From assembly GCA_963764665.1 (NCBI GenBank), contig CAVXTL010000021.1:62001-126000 (forward strand): a stretch of 64,000 nucleotides of DNA, read 5' to 3'. This stretch comes from JACVRW01 sp963764665 (GTDB taxonomy: Bacteria; Actinomycetota; Thermoleophilia; Solirubrobacterales; Thermoleophilaceae). Shown piece by piece: positions 1 through 8,888 of this stretch. Each line of letters begins with the position of its first letter. Within the stretch, counting starts at the first letter, position 1. Both the position numbers and the translations under genes were made by a program. The notes below the pieces were generated by a model, which searched no databases, was not told the DNA's origin, and was given only the letters and a program-made list of their open reading frames with translations.

Positions 1-320
<320 letters not shown>

Positions 321-396
321 AGGCGCAGCGCCCAAGGCGGTGCTGCTTTGGGCGGCGCTCGTCTCCACGGCGGCTCAGCTTGGCAGAATCGCCCCG

Positions 397-1176
397 ATGA
401 AGCTCCTATTCGTGGGCGACGTGGTGGGCGGCCTCGGACGCCGCACGCTGGCCTCCCTCCTGCCCGGTCTTCGCGACGCCCACAAGCTCGACTTCGTGGT
501 CGTGAACGGCGAGAACTCGGCCGGCGGCGTGGGCATCACCGAGAAGACCGCGCGCGAGCTGCTCGAGATGGGCGCCGACGCGATCACGCTCGGCAACCAC
601 GCCTATCGCCACCGCGAGGTCTACGGCTTCCTCGACCGCGAGGAGCGCATCGTGCGCCCGGCGAACTTCCCCAAGGGCAGCCCCGGGCGCGGCCACACGG
701 TGGTCGAGAGCGGAGGGGCGCGGCTGGGCGTGATCAACCTCTCCGGGCAGCTCTTCCTGGAGGCGGTGCGATCGCCCTTCAACGAGGCCGACGCGATCCT
801 GTCCGCGCTCCGCGGCGAGACCGACCACCTGCTCGTGGACATGCACGGGGAGGCCACGAGCGAGAAGGTGGCCATCGGCTGGTACCTCGACGGAAGGGTC
901 ACCGCCTGCGTGGGGACCCACACGCACGTGCCTACCGCGGACCTGCGGGTGCTGCCCGGGGGCACCGCCTACGTGACCGACGTGGGCATGACCGGGCCCC
1001 GCGGGGGTGTGATCGGGGTCAAGCGCGAGCAGGCGATCGAGCGCTTCCTGACGCTCACGAACGTGCGCTTCGAGACCTCTGACGAGGACCCGTGGCTGAA
1101 CGCGGTGCTAGTCGAGGCCGACGGGGACGGGCGCGCCACGAGCATCGAGCAGCTGCTCCTTCCGGCGCGGCTGTAG
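397..1176 (+). CDS. YmdB-type metallophosphoesterase
   Basis: 259-aa member of the TIGR00282/YmdB calcineurin-like family; characterised members hydrolyse 2',3'-cyclic nucleotides. Metal-binding motifs are all present: FVGDVVG (D8), NGEN at 37-40, GNH at 66-68, MHGEATSEK (H150) and GTHTHVPT (174-177). The family usually has GNHIWD or GNHTWD after the Asn-His; here it is GNHAYR. The open frame extends upstream to 196, but the ATG at 397 begins exactly at the conserved MKLLFVGD strand, and upstream sequence belongs to the divergent ABC gene. The last 69 bp overlap the convergent glycosyltransferase gene. Function beyond the family level is inferred. Confidence 0.88.
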   Translation: MKLLFVGDVVGGLGRRTLASLLPGLRDAHKLDFVVVNGENSAGGVGITEKTARELLEMGADAITLGNHAYRHREVYGFLDREERIVRPANFPKGSPGRGHTVVESGGARLGVINLSGQLFLEAVRSPFNEADAILSALRGETDHLLVDMHGEATSEKVAIGWYLDGRVTACVGTHTHVPTADLRVLPGGTAYVTDVGMTGPRGGVIGVKREQAIERFLTLTNVRFETSDEDPWLNAVLVEADGDGRATSIEQLLLPARL

Positions 1177-2328
1177 CTCGAGCGCGACCAGCGCCACCGC
1201 CGCCAGCAGCGCGGCGTCGCGGAGGCACACCAGCGCCACCGGGAGCGGGTCGCGGTCCACGAGCTCGTGATAGAGCGCGGGGAACTCGATCTGCGTGAGC
1301 ACCGTCGCCAGCGCCACGACCAGGGCCAGCGCACGCATGCGCCACGCGAACGCGAGCACGCCGAGCGGCACGATCCACACGAGGTACTGCGGGGACAGCA
1401 CGCGACCGAGGCAGGCGAACGCGGCCACCGCACCGAGCGCCGCGAGCACCATCGTCCGGCGGTCGTCGGGCCGTGCGGCGGCCTGGAGCGAGAGCAGCGC
1501 CACCACGCCCAGCATCACCGCCGCCAGCAGGGTGGCCACGGGGTCGGCCACGGCGTGCTCGAGGCCGTCGGAGCGGTGGCTGCCGAGGCCCTCCGCCCTG
1601 CCGAGCCCGAGGCCGTCGAGCGCGTACACGAAGGCGGCCGGCGTGCTCTCCACCTGAACCGGGCGATCCACCTGGTAGCTGACCGAGTCGCGGAAGCCGT
1701 CCGCCGACGCAGCGATGGCGAAGGCGGCCACCACGGCGATCGTCCCGGCCAGCGCCGCGCCGGACTCGAGGGCCACGCGCCGGCCGCCGCGCGCGGCGAG
1801 CCAGGCCAGGACCGGCGGCGCCGCGACGAGCGGGAAGCCCTTGGTCATCACCGCCAGCCCCAGCACCGCGAAGCCGAGCCGCGGGCGCTCCGCCGCCACC
1901 AGCCACAGCGCCAGGAGCATCAGCGCCACCGGGGCGAGATCGAAGTGCGTGCGCAGCATCGCGCCACACAGCAGCGGCATCGCCGCGGCCGCCAGCAGGG
2001 CCCGGCGCCGGTCCCCCCCGGTCCGCGCCGCCAGGGCGCCGCAGAGCACCATCACCGCAAACGCCAGCAGGAACGTCCAGCCGGCGAAGGCCCAGCGGAA
2101 GGCCTCCTCCCCCGTGCCGAGCAGACCCGGCAGGACGATCGCCGGGGCCGCCAGCGGCGGATACTCGAAGAACTGCTCCCGGTACGGGAGCTCGCCGCCC
2201 AGGACCGGCTCGGCGAACGTCCGGTACACGTACAGGTCGTTCACGCTGTCGTCCGAGAACGGCGGCACCCAGAGGATGGCCGCCCAGCCGGCCACCAGCA
2301 CCAGCGCGGGCACGAGCAGGCGCCTCAA
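1108..2328 (-). CDS. GT87/DUF2029-like integral membrane glycosyltransferase
   Basis: About 406 aa, almost entirely hydrophobic, with 10 or more predicted membrane segments. A periplasmic first loop carries the acidic/aromatic motif SDDSVNDLYVYRTFAEP and then FFEYPPLAAP, as in GT87 (DUF2029) polyprenyl-phosphate-sugar dependent transferases such as mycobacterial mannosyltransferases. Other marks are TKGFPLVAAPPVLAW and LSPQYLVWIVPL. The start is a TTG at 2328 whose TTGA overlaps the stop of the upstream paralogous gene, so the two are probably translated together. A much longer open frame upstream is a shadow of the neighbour. The substrate is unknown. The 3' end overlaps the convergent phosphoesterase gene by 69 bp. 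Confidence 0.78.
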   Translation of the reverse strand: MRRLLVPALVLVAGWAAILWVPPFSDDSVNDLYVYRTFAEPVLGGELPYREQFFEYPPLAAPAIVLPGLLGTGEEAFRWAFAGWTFLLAFAVMVLCGALAARTGGDRRRALLAAAAMPLLCGAMLRTHFDLAPVALMLLALWLVAAERPRLGFAVLGLAVMTKGFPLVAAPPVLAWLAARGGRRVALESGAALAGTIAVVAAFAIAASADGFRDSVSYQVDRPVQVESTPAAFVYALDGLGLGRAEGLGSHRSDGLEHAVADPVATLLAAVMLGVVALLSLQAAARPDDRRTMVLAALGAVAAFACLGRVLSPQYLVWIVPLGVLAFAWRMRALALVVALATVLTQIEFPALYHELVDRDPLPVALVCLRDAALLAAVALVALELQPRRKEQLLDARGAPVPVGLD

Positions 2329-4010
2329 GCGGCCACGGCCTCCCGCTCGCGCGCCGGCTCGGCGGTCCACTCGTCGCGTGCCTGAGTTCGATAGGCGCCC
2401 AGGGACGTGACGAGCACGAACGGCAGGAACCAGACCACGTAGAGGTAGAACCAGTGCGTCGCGGCCAGCTGGAGGGCGATCAGCACGGCCGCCCCGAGCG
2501 CCGCCGTCTGGCGCGGTCCGCGCTCGCGCGGCACGAATGCCACCGCCAGTGCCAGTCCCGCCGCCCCGACCTTGACGAGCGTGTGCACCCACTCGATCGA
2601 CGTCTGGCCCCAGATGCTGAACGGGGAGGGACGCGACACCTGGTAGCCGAGCGTCCTGTCGTACAGCTCGCGCAGCCCGCCGTCGGGCACGAACGGGATC
2701 ACGGACACCGCCAGCACCGCCGCCAGGGCAACGGCGAACACAACCGGGCGGCCGCGTCCACGGCCCGGGTGGAACGCGAACAGCGGAGCCAACGCCAGCG
2801 GCACGAACTTGGCCGCGGCGCCCATGCCCACCGCGATCCCGCGCGCCGCCGCTCCGAGTCGCGAGCGAGCAGGTGAGATCGTGAGCGCCAGCATCGCCAG
2901 GACGCAGGCCAGCGCCACCAGCGAGTCGTTCGAGTTCGTCTCGAGAGCGAACGCGGTGTAGGGGAACGCCGCCCAGGCGTACGCGAGCGCCAGGCCGAGC
3001 AGGCGTCCCTCGCGGCCGCGCCGGAGCCGCACGCCGAGCAGCAGCAGCCCGGCCACCACCAGCAGGTCGAACGAGATCGCCGCGCCGTGAGCCGCCGGCA
3101 GGTCGTCCCAGCGCCCGCTCCACGGCAGCGCCTGCTCGAACGGGACATAGGCCAGGTAGCTGAGCGGCCCGTAGGTGTCTCCCCGCTCCACGTCGCCCGA
3201 GAAGCCCTCGCCGTAGAGCTGATCTCCGTCCACCACCCGGTCGGCGCCGATCACGCCCGCGTAGCCCACGTCGATGACGTTCGAGTCCACCACGTTCAGG
3301 GCGACCCGGAACGAGAGGAGGAACACGAGACCCACCACGAGCAGCTTCGCCGGGAGATGGGGGATCAGCGGCCCAGGCCGCTCGCGCGGCCTCAGGCCGG
3401 CGACCAGCGTTCTGAGCAGGAGGTAGCCCAGCACGGGGTACACCAGCGGCACGGAGGTCTCGATCTCGCCGCGGTTGAAATACACGTGCGACACGCCGAA
3501 CGCGAGCAGCACGAGCAGGTCGAGGTGCACCAGCCGGAAGGGCCGCCGGAGGTTCACGAACGGCGCGATGAAGAGCAGGCAGAGCGGCAGCCAGACGTAC
3601 GGGGCGTTCAGCTTCCTGCCGAAGGCCCCCTCGTAGCCCCGCGCCATGGTCCACGCCACCTGGTCGCCGGTCCACTGCTCGAGCAGGGCGCCGGTGCGGT
3701 CATCCACCTGGACCTGCACCAGCTGGTCGCCGTCGCGGAAGAAGCTGACCTGCCAGCGCCCGGGGCCCTTGATGTAGGCGGTCGGGTCGAGGCGGCCGCC
3801 GCGGCGCTCCTCGGCCACGACCTCGTCGCCGCGCTCGGCGAGCCCGATGACCTGCTCGGCGCTGCGCTCGAAGAAGCGCGGCGGCTCGGTCTGGGAAGCC
3901 GGCTGGCGCAGCTCGGCCGCGAACGCCGGAGCTGCCCCGACGAGCACGACGCAGAGCGCCGCTGCCAACGCCGCCCTCAGTCCCGCGACACCTCGATGGC
4001 GAAGCTCCAA
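2325..4010 (-). CDS. Membrane glycosyltransferase-like protein with N-terminal PepSY-like domain
   Basis: About 561 aa. A TTG at 4010 with AGGGA seven bases upstream gives a good signal peptide (MELRHRGVAGLRAALAAAL... ending APAFA). An extracytoplasmic region of about 100 aa follows, with RWQVSFFRDGDQLVQVQVDD, TGALLEQWTGDQVAWTMARG and GAFGRKLNAPYVWLPL, resembling a PepSY domain. Then come about 10 membrane segments with GT87-like features (ETNSNDSLVALACVLAMLAL, AAKFVPLALAPLFAF). Its start overlaps the 3' end of the GtrA-like gene by 34 bp and its stop overlaps the next gene by TTGA, so three genes look like one operon. A sugar transfer role from polyprenyl-linked donors is inferred from the fold class; the acceptor is unknown. 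Confidence 0.72.
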   Translation of the reverse strand: MELRHRGVAGLRAALAAALCVVLVGAAPAFAAELRQPASQTEPPRFFERSAEQVIGLAERGDEVVAEERRGGRLDPTAYIKGPGRWQVSFFRDGDQLVQVQVDDRTGALLEQWTGDQVAWTMARGYEGAFGRKLNAPYVWLPLCLLFIAPFVNLRRPFRLVHLDLLVLLAFGVSHVYFNRGEIETSVPLVYPVLGYLLLRTLVAGLRPRERPGPLIPHLPAKLLVVGLVFLLSFRVALNVVDSNVIDVGYAGVIGADRVVDGDQLYGEGFSGDVERGDTYGPLSYLAYVPFEQALPWSGRWDDLPAAHGAAISFDLLVVAGLLLLGVRLRRGREGRLLGLALAYAWAAFPYTAFALETNSNDSLVALACVLAMLALTISPARSRLGAAARGIAVGMGAAAKFVPLALAPLFAFHPGRGRGRPVVFAVALAAVLAVSVIPFVPDGGLRELYDRTLGYQVSRPSPFSIWGQTSIEWVHTLVKVGAAGLALAVAFVPRERGPRQTAALGAAVLIALQLAATHWFYLYVVWFLPFVLVTSLGAYRTQARDEWTAEPAREREAVAA

Positions 4011-4450
4011 ATCTTGTTCCCTACGAAGTTGAGGGGCGTGGACACCGCGATGGAGATTGCCTGGGCGAGCAGCTCGTTCATGCCCGCGACGCTCACGAGC
4101 ACCTCGAGGATGGTGGCCGCCACCAGGAAGGCCACGATGCTCACGGCGAAGAAGCGCGGCGCCTGGAAGCCGGCGCGGCCACCGCGGGCATCGAAGGTCC
4201 AGTGCCGGTTCCACCAGAAGTTGTTGACCACGGCCACGACGAACGCCGCCGTGGCGGCCACGAGGTGGTGGGCGCCGAAGCCCTCGACGCAGAGCGCGAA
4301 CACGGCCAGGTTGACCACGTAGCCGGAACCGCCGACCGCGCAGAACTTGGCCAGCTGGAGCCAGTTTGCCGGCTTGGCCATGCCCGCGCGCACGCGGACG
4401 TGCACCGCGTGCGGGCGGCGCGCGGCGGTCGCCTCGCCCTCGTCGCTCAT
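3977..4450 (-). CDS. GtrA-like family membrane protein
   Basis: 157 aa with four predicted membrane helices and the GtrA pattern: FCAVGGSGYVVNLAVFAL near residue 45, NNFWWNRHWTFDARGG in the middle, and NFVGNKIWSF near the end. The family is thought to flip or present polyprenyl-phosphate-linked sugars at the membrane, which suits the two membrane glycosyltransferase genes immediately downstream. Start ATG 4450 has GGTGA four bases upstream, which is itself the stop region of the upstream phosphodiesterase gene. A longer in-frame start near 4483 would overlap that gene and is less likely. Confidence 0.85.
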   Translation of the reverse strand: MSDEGEATAARRPHAVHVRVRAGMAKPANWLQLAKFCAVGGSGYVVNLAVFALCVEGFGAHHLVAATAAFVVAVVNNFWWNRHWTFDARGGRAGFQAPRFFAVSIVAFLVAATILEVLVSVAGMNELLAQAISIAVSTPLNFVGNKIWSFAIEVSRD

Positions 4451-4454
4451 CAGT

Positions 4455-5909
4455 TCACCGTACACGGAAGTGATCGAGCACAAGGGGGGTCACGTCGGCC
4501 AGGGACCAGGCTTCGCGGGCGGGGGCGTCCACTCCGCAGAGCAGCAGCACACCCTCCGAGTCGTCGCGGTGGAGCGAGCCGTGGCTACCGCCGCCCACGT
4601 GATCGGAGCCGCCCCAGTCCACGAACTCGTAGGACGGCGTGGCCGACACCAGCACGTCGCCGGCATGGGGGCACTCGAGCGCCGACCAGAGCCGCCCGAG
4701 CGCATCCGGGTACTCGGGGCTGCTCAGCCGGCCGTTCGAGAGCTCGATGTCGAGAGCGGCCAGGTCGCCCTCCACGGTCCAGCCCTCGCCGCGCGCGTCG
4801 ACCACGTCGTGGCCGGGCCGAAACGAGAGCTTCCCGCGCCCCGAGTGCACGGTGGCCGATCCGTTCTCGCGGTGCACCACCAGGTCTACGCCCTCGAGGC
4901 CGGTCAGCACCTCGACGGCGCGCGGCACCAGCTCCTCGCGGCGTCCCTCGTCGAGCACGTAGACCATCGCGGAGCGCGCCGCGGGGCATACGGCCAGCTC
5001 CGCCTCCGTGGGCGCCGGATCGGAGGGGTGCAGCACGCGCCAGGAGTCGAACGCCTCGGCGAGGTTCACACGCTCCTCCACCCTGGTCTGCGAGTGGTCC
5101 GACATCACGATCACAGCGTGCTTCTCCAGGAACGCGTCCACCCCTCCGGCCACGTGCATGATCCGCTCCAGCGCATGGTCGGCCTCGGCGATCGAGCGCA
5201 CCTGTCCGTCGGGCCCCGCCTTGTGCGAGTAGGTGTCGTTGTCGGGAAGCGAGAAGAGCATGAAGTCGAAGAGGTCGTGCTCGACCAGGTACGCCCCCAC
5301 GCACCCCGTGTGGCGATCGCGCTGGCCCGGCATCCCGAGCGCCGACCGGCATCCGGTGTCGCGCGTGTCGAAGAGGTCGGCGTAGAACAGCTCCCGTGCG
5401 CCGTAGACGGCGTGGCGGAACTGCGCAGCCTCGGCGATGCGCCGGTAGACGCTGGCGCCCGACGGCTCGTGCCGCGTGCGGCCCCGATAGATCAGCCAGG
5501 TGGTGCACGCCGTGCGCAGCCCGGCGTCGTCGAGATGCTCGAACACGGTCTTCCGGCCCCGGCTCAGGTGGGCCATGTTCATGTTGTAGACCGTGTCGAA
5601 CAGCGAGCGCACGACACCGAAGGCGCGCGTGGCCTGGAACGAGGAGCCGTACTCGACGTAGCGCTCCTCGCCGCGGTGGTACCAGTTCATGGAGGGGATG
5701 TGGTGCTCCGCCGGGCCGGTGCCGGTGGCTATCGCTGCCGAGGCCACCGGCGTGACCGACGGGAAGGTCGACACGCAGTCCCGCACGTACGTACCGCGCT
5801 CGCGGAGCGCTGCCAGCGCCGGCGCCCGGCCCTCCTCGATGGTGAGATCGAGCATGTCGGGCTTGAGCGAGTCGATGACCGCCAGGACCAGCTTCTTGGG
5901 CTCGGCCAC
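4455..5909 (-). CDS. Type I phosphodiesterase / nucleotide pyrophosphatase family protein
   Basis: 484-aa alkaline-phosphatase-superfamily enzyme. It starts with LVLAVIDSLKPDML (first metal Asp), followed by CVSTFPSVTPVASAAIATG, where a Thr lies at the position of the NPP-family nucleophile. Later come metal ligands in LPDNDTYSHKAG, VIVMSDHSQT and GSHGSLHRDD. No signal peptide or membrane segment is visible, so it probably acts in the cytoplasm. The substrate (nucleotide, lipid or sugar phosphodiester) cannot be read from sequence. It sits between the DUF4126 gene (14 bp upstream) and the GtrA-like gene (4 bp downstream), so it is probably co-transcribed with the glycosyltransferase block. 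Start is GTG 5909. Confidence 0.8.
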   Translation of the reverse strand: MAEPKKLVLAVIDSLKPDMLDLTIEEGRAPALAALRERGTYVRDCVSTFPSVTPVASAAIATGTGPAEHHIPSMNWYHRGEERYVEYGSSFQATRAFGVVRSLFDTVYNMNMAHLSRGRKTVFEHLDDAGLRTACTTWLIYRGRTRHEPSGASVYRRIAEAAQFRHAVYGARELFYADLFDTRDTGCRSALGMPGQRDRHTGCVGAYLVEHDLFDFMLFSLPDNDTYSHKAGPDGQVRSIAEADHALERIMHVAGGVDAFLEKHAVIVMSDHSQTRVEERVNLAEAFDSWRVLHPSDPAPTEAELAVCPAARSAMVYVLDEGRREELVPRAVEVLTGLEGVDLVVHRENGSATVHSGRGKLSFRPGHDVVDARGEGWTVEGDLAALDIELSNGRLSSPEYPDALGRLWSALECPHAGDVLVSATPSYEFVDWGGSDHVGGGSHGSLHRDDSEGVLLLCGVDAPAREAWSLADVTPLVLDHFRVR

Positions 5910-5923
5910 GAGCTGGTCGATCC

Positions 5924-6514
5924 CTAGCGGAGGATCCGCAGGCCGGCGTACTTCTCGCCCTCGCGGCGCCGGCTCCCGAAGAGCAGCAGCGCGAAGCCGA
6001 TAAGCGCCACGAACGAGAGCGGCGGCACGAACACGGCCACGGCCGCGAGCACCAGCGCCGCCAGGTCCGCGTACACGAGCAGGATCCCGGCCGCACCCGC
6101 ATCCAGGCGACGCCGGGCGCGCTGGATCAGCCCGCCCACCGCCAGTCCGGCGAGCAGCGCGCAGAGTGGGCCGGCCACCAGGCCGAGGATGGCCCCGTGG
6201 CCGCCGTCCGCCAGGACGCCGGCGAACATGAGCGCGCCAAGCACCGCCGCGACCACCAGCAGCACGAGATCGAGCGGCGAGCGGCCCTGCTCGACGGCCG
6301 CGCCCGGGCGGTCGAGCGCGTAGGCGACCAGCCCGAGGGCCACGACCGCGCCCAGAAAGGCCGGCGACTCGAGGAAGCTCCAGTCGGTGCCGTCGAAGTC
6401 GATGCCCACGTCGCCGCGCGCGAGCGCCCCCGCGAGAAGCGGTGGAAGGAACGGCCGCACGCCGCTCGCGCCGGCCAGGCCGGCGCCGGTGCCGATGTCC
6501 ATGAAGAGGCTCAT
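5924..6514 (-). CDS. DUF4126 family membrane protein
   Basis: 196 aa with about five hydrophobic segments. The N-terminus, GTGAGLAGASGVRPFLPPLL, matches the DUF4126 pattern of a small-residue helix followed by a polar loop and a second helix. The function of this family is not established. It is the first gene of the leftward block that continues through the phosphodiesterase and glycosyltransferases, and is divergent from the aminotransferase. Start ATG 6514; ATG 6502 is an alternative. Confidence 0.7.
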   Translation of the reverse strand: MSLFMDIGTGAGLAGASGVRPFLPPLLAGALARGDVGIDFDGTDWSFLESPAFLGAVVALGLVAYALDRPGAAVEQGRSPLDLVLLVVAAVLGALMFAGVLADGGHGAILGLVAGPLCALLAGLAVGGLIQRARRRLDAGAAGILLVYADLAALVLAAVAVFVPPLSFVALIGFALLLFGSRRREGEKYAGLRILR

Positions 6515-6547
6515 GAGCGCATCCGCCGGGCGGTACCCTGCGGGCGC

Positions 6548-6604
6548 ATGACGATAGACCAGGCGGCAGGGCAGGGTCGGTCAGCGGCGAACGGTTCGGC
6601 GTGA
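6548..6604 (+). CDS. Possible 18-aa leader ORF before the aminotransferase gene
   Basis: ATG 6548 opens an 18-codon frame (MTIDQAAGQGRSAANGSA) whose TGA overlaps the GTG start of the aminotransferase as GTGA. A TACCCT hexamer at 6534-6539 lies 8 bases upstream of the ATG, so a leaderless transcript could begin here and couple translation into the next gene. There is no homology support; it may be chance. Confidence 0.3.
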   Translation: MTIDQAAGQGRSAANGSA

Positions 6605-7959
6605 GCTTTTCCCGCGACCTCGAGCGCTACGCGGGGCTCTTCGCATCGCGCACCAGGGTCATGAAGTCGTCGGCCATGCGCGACCTGATGGCCATCACGG
6701 CCAGGCCCGAGGTGATCTCGCTGGCCGGTGGCCTCCCCGACACCAGCACCTTCCCCCCGGAGTCGTTCGCGGCGGCCACCAGGCGCATCGCCGAGGAGTC
6801 CTGCGCCCGGGCGCTCCAGTACGGCCCCACGGAGGGTCTCGACGAGACCAAGGCATGCATCATCGAGGCGATGGCCGCCGAGGGCATGCGCGTGGACGGC
6901 GGCGACCTGATCGTGACCACCGGCGGCCAGCAGGTGATCGACCTGGTGACCAAGGTGCTGATCGACCCCGGCGACGTGGTGATCGCCGAGGCCCCGACCT
7001 ACCCGGGCGCGGTGCCCGTGTTCTCGTCCTACCAGGCCGACGTGGTCCAGATCGACATGGACTCCGAGGGAATGCGCGTGGACCTGCTCGAGAGCACGCT
7101 CGACCGGCTCGAGCGCGACGGTCGCACGCCGAAGTTCGTCTACACCGTGCCGACGTTCCAGAATCCCGCCGGGGTCACCCTCTCGGCGGCGCGGCGCAGG
7201 CGCCTCGTGGAGGTGGCGCGCGAGCGCGAGCTGCTCGTGCTCGAGGACAACCCCTACGGCCTGCTGCGGTTCGAGGGCCCGCGGCCCGAGCCGCTCTACG
7301 CGATCGACGGCGGCGTGTACGTGATGTACCTCGGCACGTTCTCGAAGACGCTGTCGCCCGGCATCAGGCTCGGCTGGGTGGCCGCTCCCGGACCGGTGCT
7401 CGAGAAGATCAACCTCGGCAAGCAGGCCACGGACCTGTGCACGTCCACCCTCTCGCAGCTGATGGTGCAGGCCTACTTCGAGGAGGGCCACTGGCCCGAC
7501 TACGTGGCGTCACTCGTCGATCTCTACCGCGGCCGGCGCGACACGATGCTCGATGCGCTCGCCGAGCACTTCCCGCCGCAGGCCGAGTGGACCCACCCCG
7601 CGGGCGGCATGTTCGTCTGGGCCACGCTCCCCGACTTCATCGACACCACCGACCTGCTGGCGCGCGCGCTGCGGGAGAACGTGGCCTTCGTGCCCGGTGA
7701 GGCTGCCTACCTCGACGGCCGCGGGCGCAACTCGCTCCGGCTCAGCTTCTCCGCCTGTGGCCACGACGAGATTCGCGAGGGCATCCGTCGGATCGGCGAG
7801 GTGGTGACGGAGCAGGTCGAGCTGTACGGAACGCTCACCGGGGTGCGGGCACCCGTGGCCGAGCCTGCGGCCGAGGACCCGGGCGAGGCCAGCGGCGGCG
7901 CGCAGGTGCTCCCGCTCCCCTCCCCTGTGGACCGCGAGCTCCGCGCCAGGCGCAAGTGA
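6601..7959 (+). CDS. PLP-dependent aminotransferase, class I/II (LysN/MocR aminotransferase-like)
   Basis: 452 aa. Fold-type I motifs: ISLAGGLPDTSTFP near residue 40, LQYGPTEGLDETK, TTGGQQVIDLVTKVLIDPGD, PTYPGAV, VPTFQNPAGVTLS, EDNPYGLLRFEG, and the Schiff-base lysine in TFSKTLSPGIRLGW (K249). This pattern fits 2-aminoadipate, aromatic or branched-chain aminotransferases; the exact substrate cannot be assigned. It lacks the GntR DNA-binding domain of MocR proteins. A 40-residue tail after the catalytic domain has no clear motif. Its TGA overlaps the start of the ddl gene (GTGA), so the two are coupled, suggesting an amino-acid supply role near D-Ala-D-Ala synthesis (inference). Start GTG 6601. 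Confidence 0.87.
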   Translation: MSFSRDLERYAGLFASRTRVMKSSAMRDLMAITARPEVISLAGGLPDTSTFPPESFAAATRRIAEESCARALQYGPTEGLDETKACIIEAMAAEGMRVDGGDLIVTTGGQQVIDLVTKVLIDPGDVVIAEAPTYPGAVPVFSSYQADVVQIDMDSEGMRVDLLESTLDRLERDGRTPKFVYTVPTFQNPAGVTLSAARRRRLVEVARERELLVLEDNPYGLLRFEGPRPEPLYAIDGGVYVMYLGTFSKTLSPGIRLGWVAAPGPVLEKINLGKQATDLCTSTLSQLMVQAYFEEGHWPDYVASLVDLYRGRRDTMLDALAEHFPPQAEWTHPAGGMFVWATLPDFIDTTDLLARALRENVAFVPGEAAYLDGRGRNSLRLSFSACGHDEIREGIRRIGEVVTEQVELYGTLTGVRAPVAEPAAEDPGEASGGAQVLPLPSPVDRELRARRK

Positions 7960-8888
7960 GCCGCGTGGTGGTGCTCAAGGGGGGCCGCTCGCTCGAGCGG
8001 TCGGTGTCGCTGCGCTCGGGCGCGCGGGTGGAGGACGCCCTGCTTCGGTTGGGCCACATCGTGGTGCCCATCGACGTGTCCACGGATCTCATGCCGCGCC
8101 TGCGCGACGCGGGCGCGGACGTTGCCTTCGTGGCTATGCACGGCCGCGACGGCGAGGACGGCACCGTGCAGGAGCTGCTCGAGATCGCCGGGATGCCGTA
8201 CACGGGATCCGGGCCGGCGGCGTGCGCCCGGGCCACCGACAAGGTGATGGCCAAGTACCTGATGCAGGAGGCCGGCATCCCGACCCCGCCGTTCTTCGCC
8301 TTCAACGAGACGGCGTTCCGGGAGCTCGGCGCCGCCGATGCCCTGCCCGCCATCGCGGAGCGGCTCGAGTTCCCGATCGTGGTCAAGCCGTCGAGCCAGG
8401 GCTCCGCCCTCGGGATCAAGTTCGCGCGCAGCCCCGAGGACGTGCCCGCCGCGCTCGTGGCTGCGTTCTCCTACGACTCGAAGGTGCTGCTCGAGCGCCA
8501 CGTGGCGGGACGCGACCTGGCCGTGTCGATCCTCGACGGCGAGGCGCTCCCGATCGTCGAGGCGGTGCCGCGCGACGATGCCTTCTACGACTTCGAGGCC
8601 CGCTACGAGATCGGCCGCACCGACTTCGTCTGCCCCGCCGACCTCCCGCCGGAGGTCACGGCGCGGACCCACGAGCTCGCACTCGCCACCTACGAGCTGC
8701 TCGGCTGCCGCGGCTTCGCTCGCGTGGATCTCATGCTCGGATCGGACGCGGAGCCGACGGTGCTGGAGGCCAACCCGATCCCCGGCCTGACCGACACGAG
8801 CCTCCTGCCCCAGGCGGCCGAGGCAGCCGGCATCAGCTTCGACGAGCTGGTGGAGCGGATGCTGGAGCTGGCTCTACAGCCGGCTTAG
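7956..8888 (+). CDS. ddl: D-alanine--D-alanine ligase (first paralog)
   Basis: 310-aa ATP-grasp ligase joining two D-Ala for peptidoglycan precursors in the cytoplasm. Visible motifs: VVVLKGGRSLERSVSLRSG (N-terminal substrate loop with Glu), MHGRDGEDGTVQELLE, FPIVVKPSSQGSALGI (ATP-grasp), FYDFEARYEIGRTDF (omega loop with the Tyr typical of D-Ala-D-Ala rather than D-Ala-D-Lac ligases), and VLEANPIPGLTDTSLLP (metal binding). It overlaps the upstream aminotransferase gene by GTGA, and its TAG overlaps the stop of the convergent DUF151 gene. A second ddl lies at 37870, so one may be specialised. Confidence 0.9.
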   Translation: MSRVVVLKGGRSLERSVSLRSGARVEDALLRLGHIVVPIDVSTDLMPRLRDAGADVAFVAMHGRDGEDGTVQELLEIAGMPYTGSGPAACARATDKVMAKYLMQEAGIPTPPFFAFNETAFRELGAADALPAIAERLEFPIVVKPSSQGSALGIKFARSPEDVPAALVAAFSYDSKVLLERHVAGRDLAVSILDGEALPIVEAVPRDDAFYDFEARYEIGRTDFVCPADLPPEVTARTHELALATYELLGCRGFARVDLMLGSDAEPTVLEANPIPGLTDTSLLPQAAEAAGISFDELVERMLELALQPA

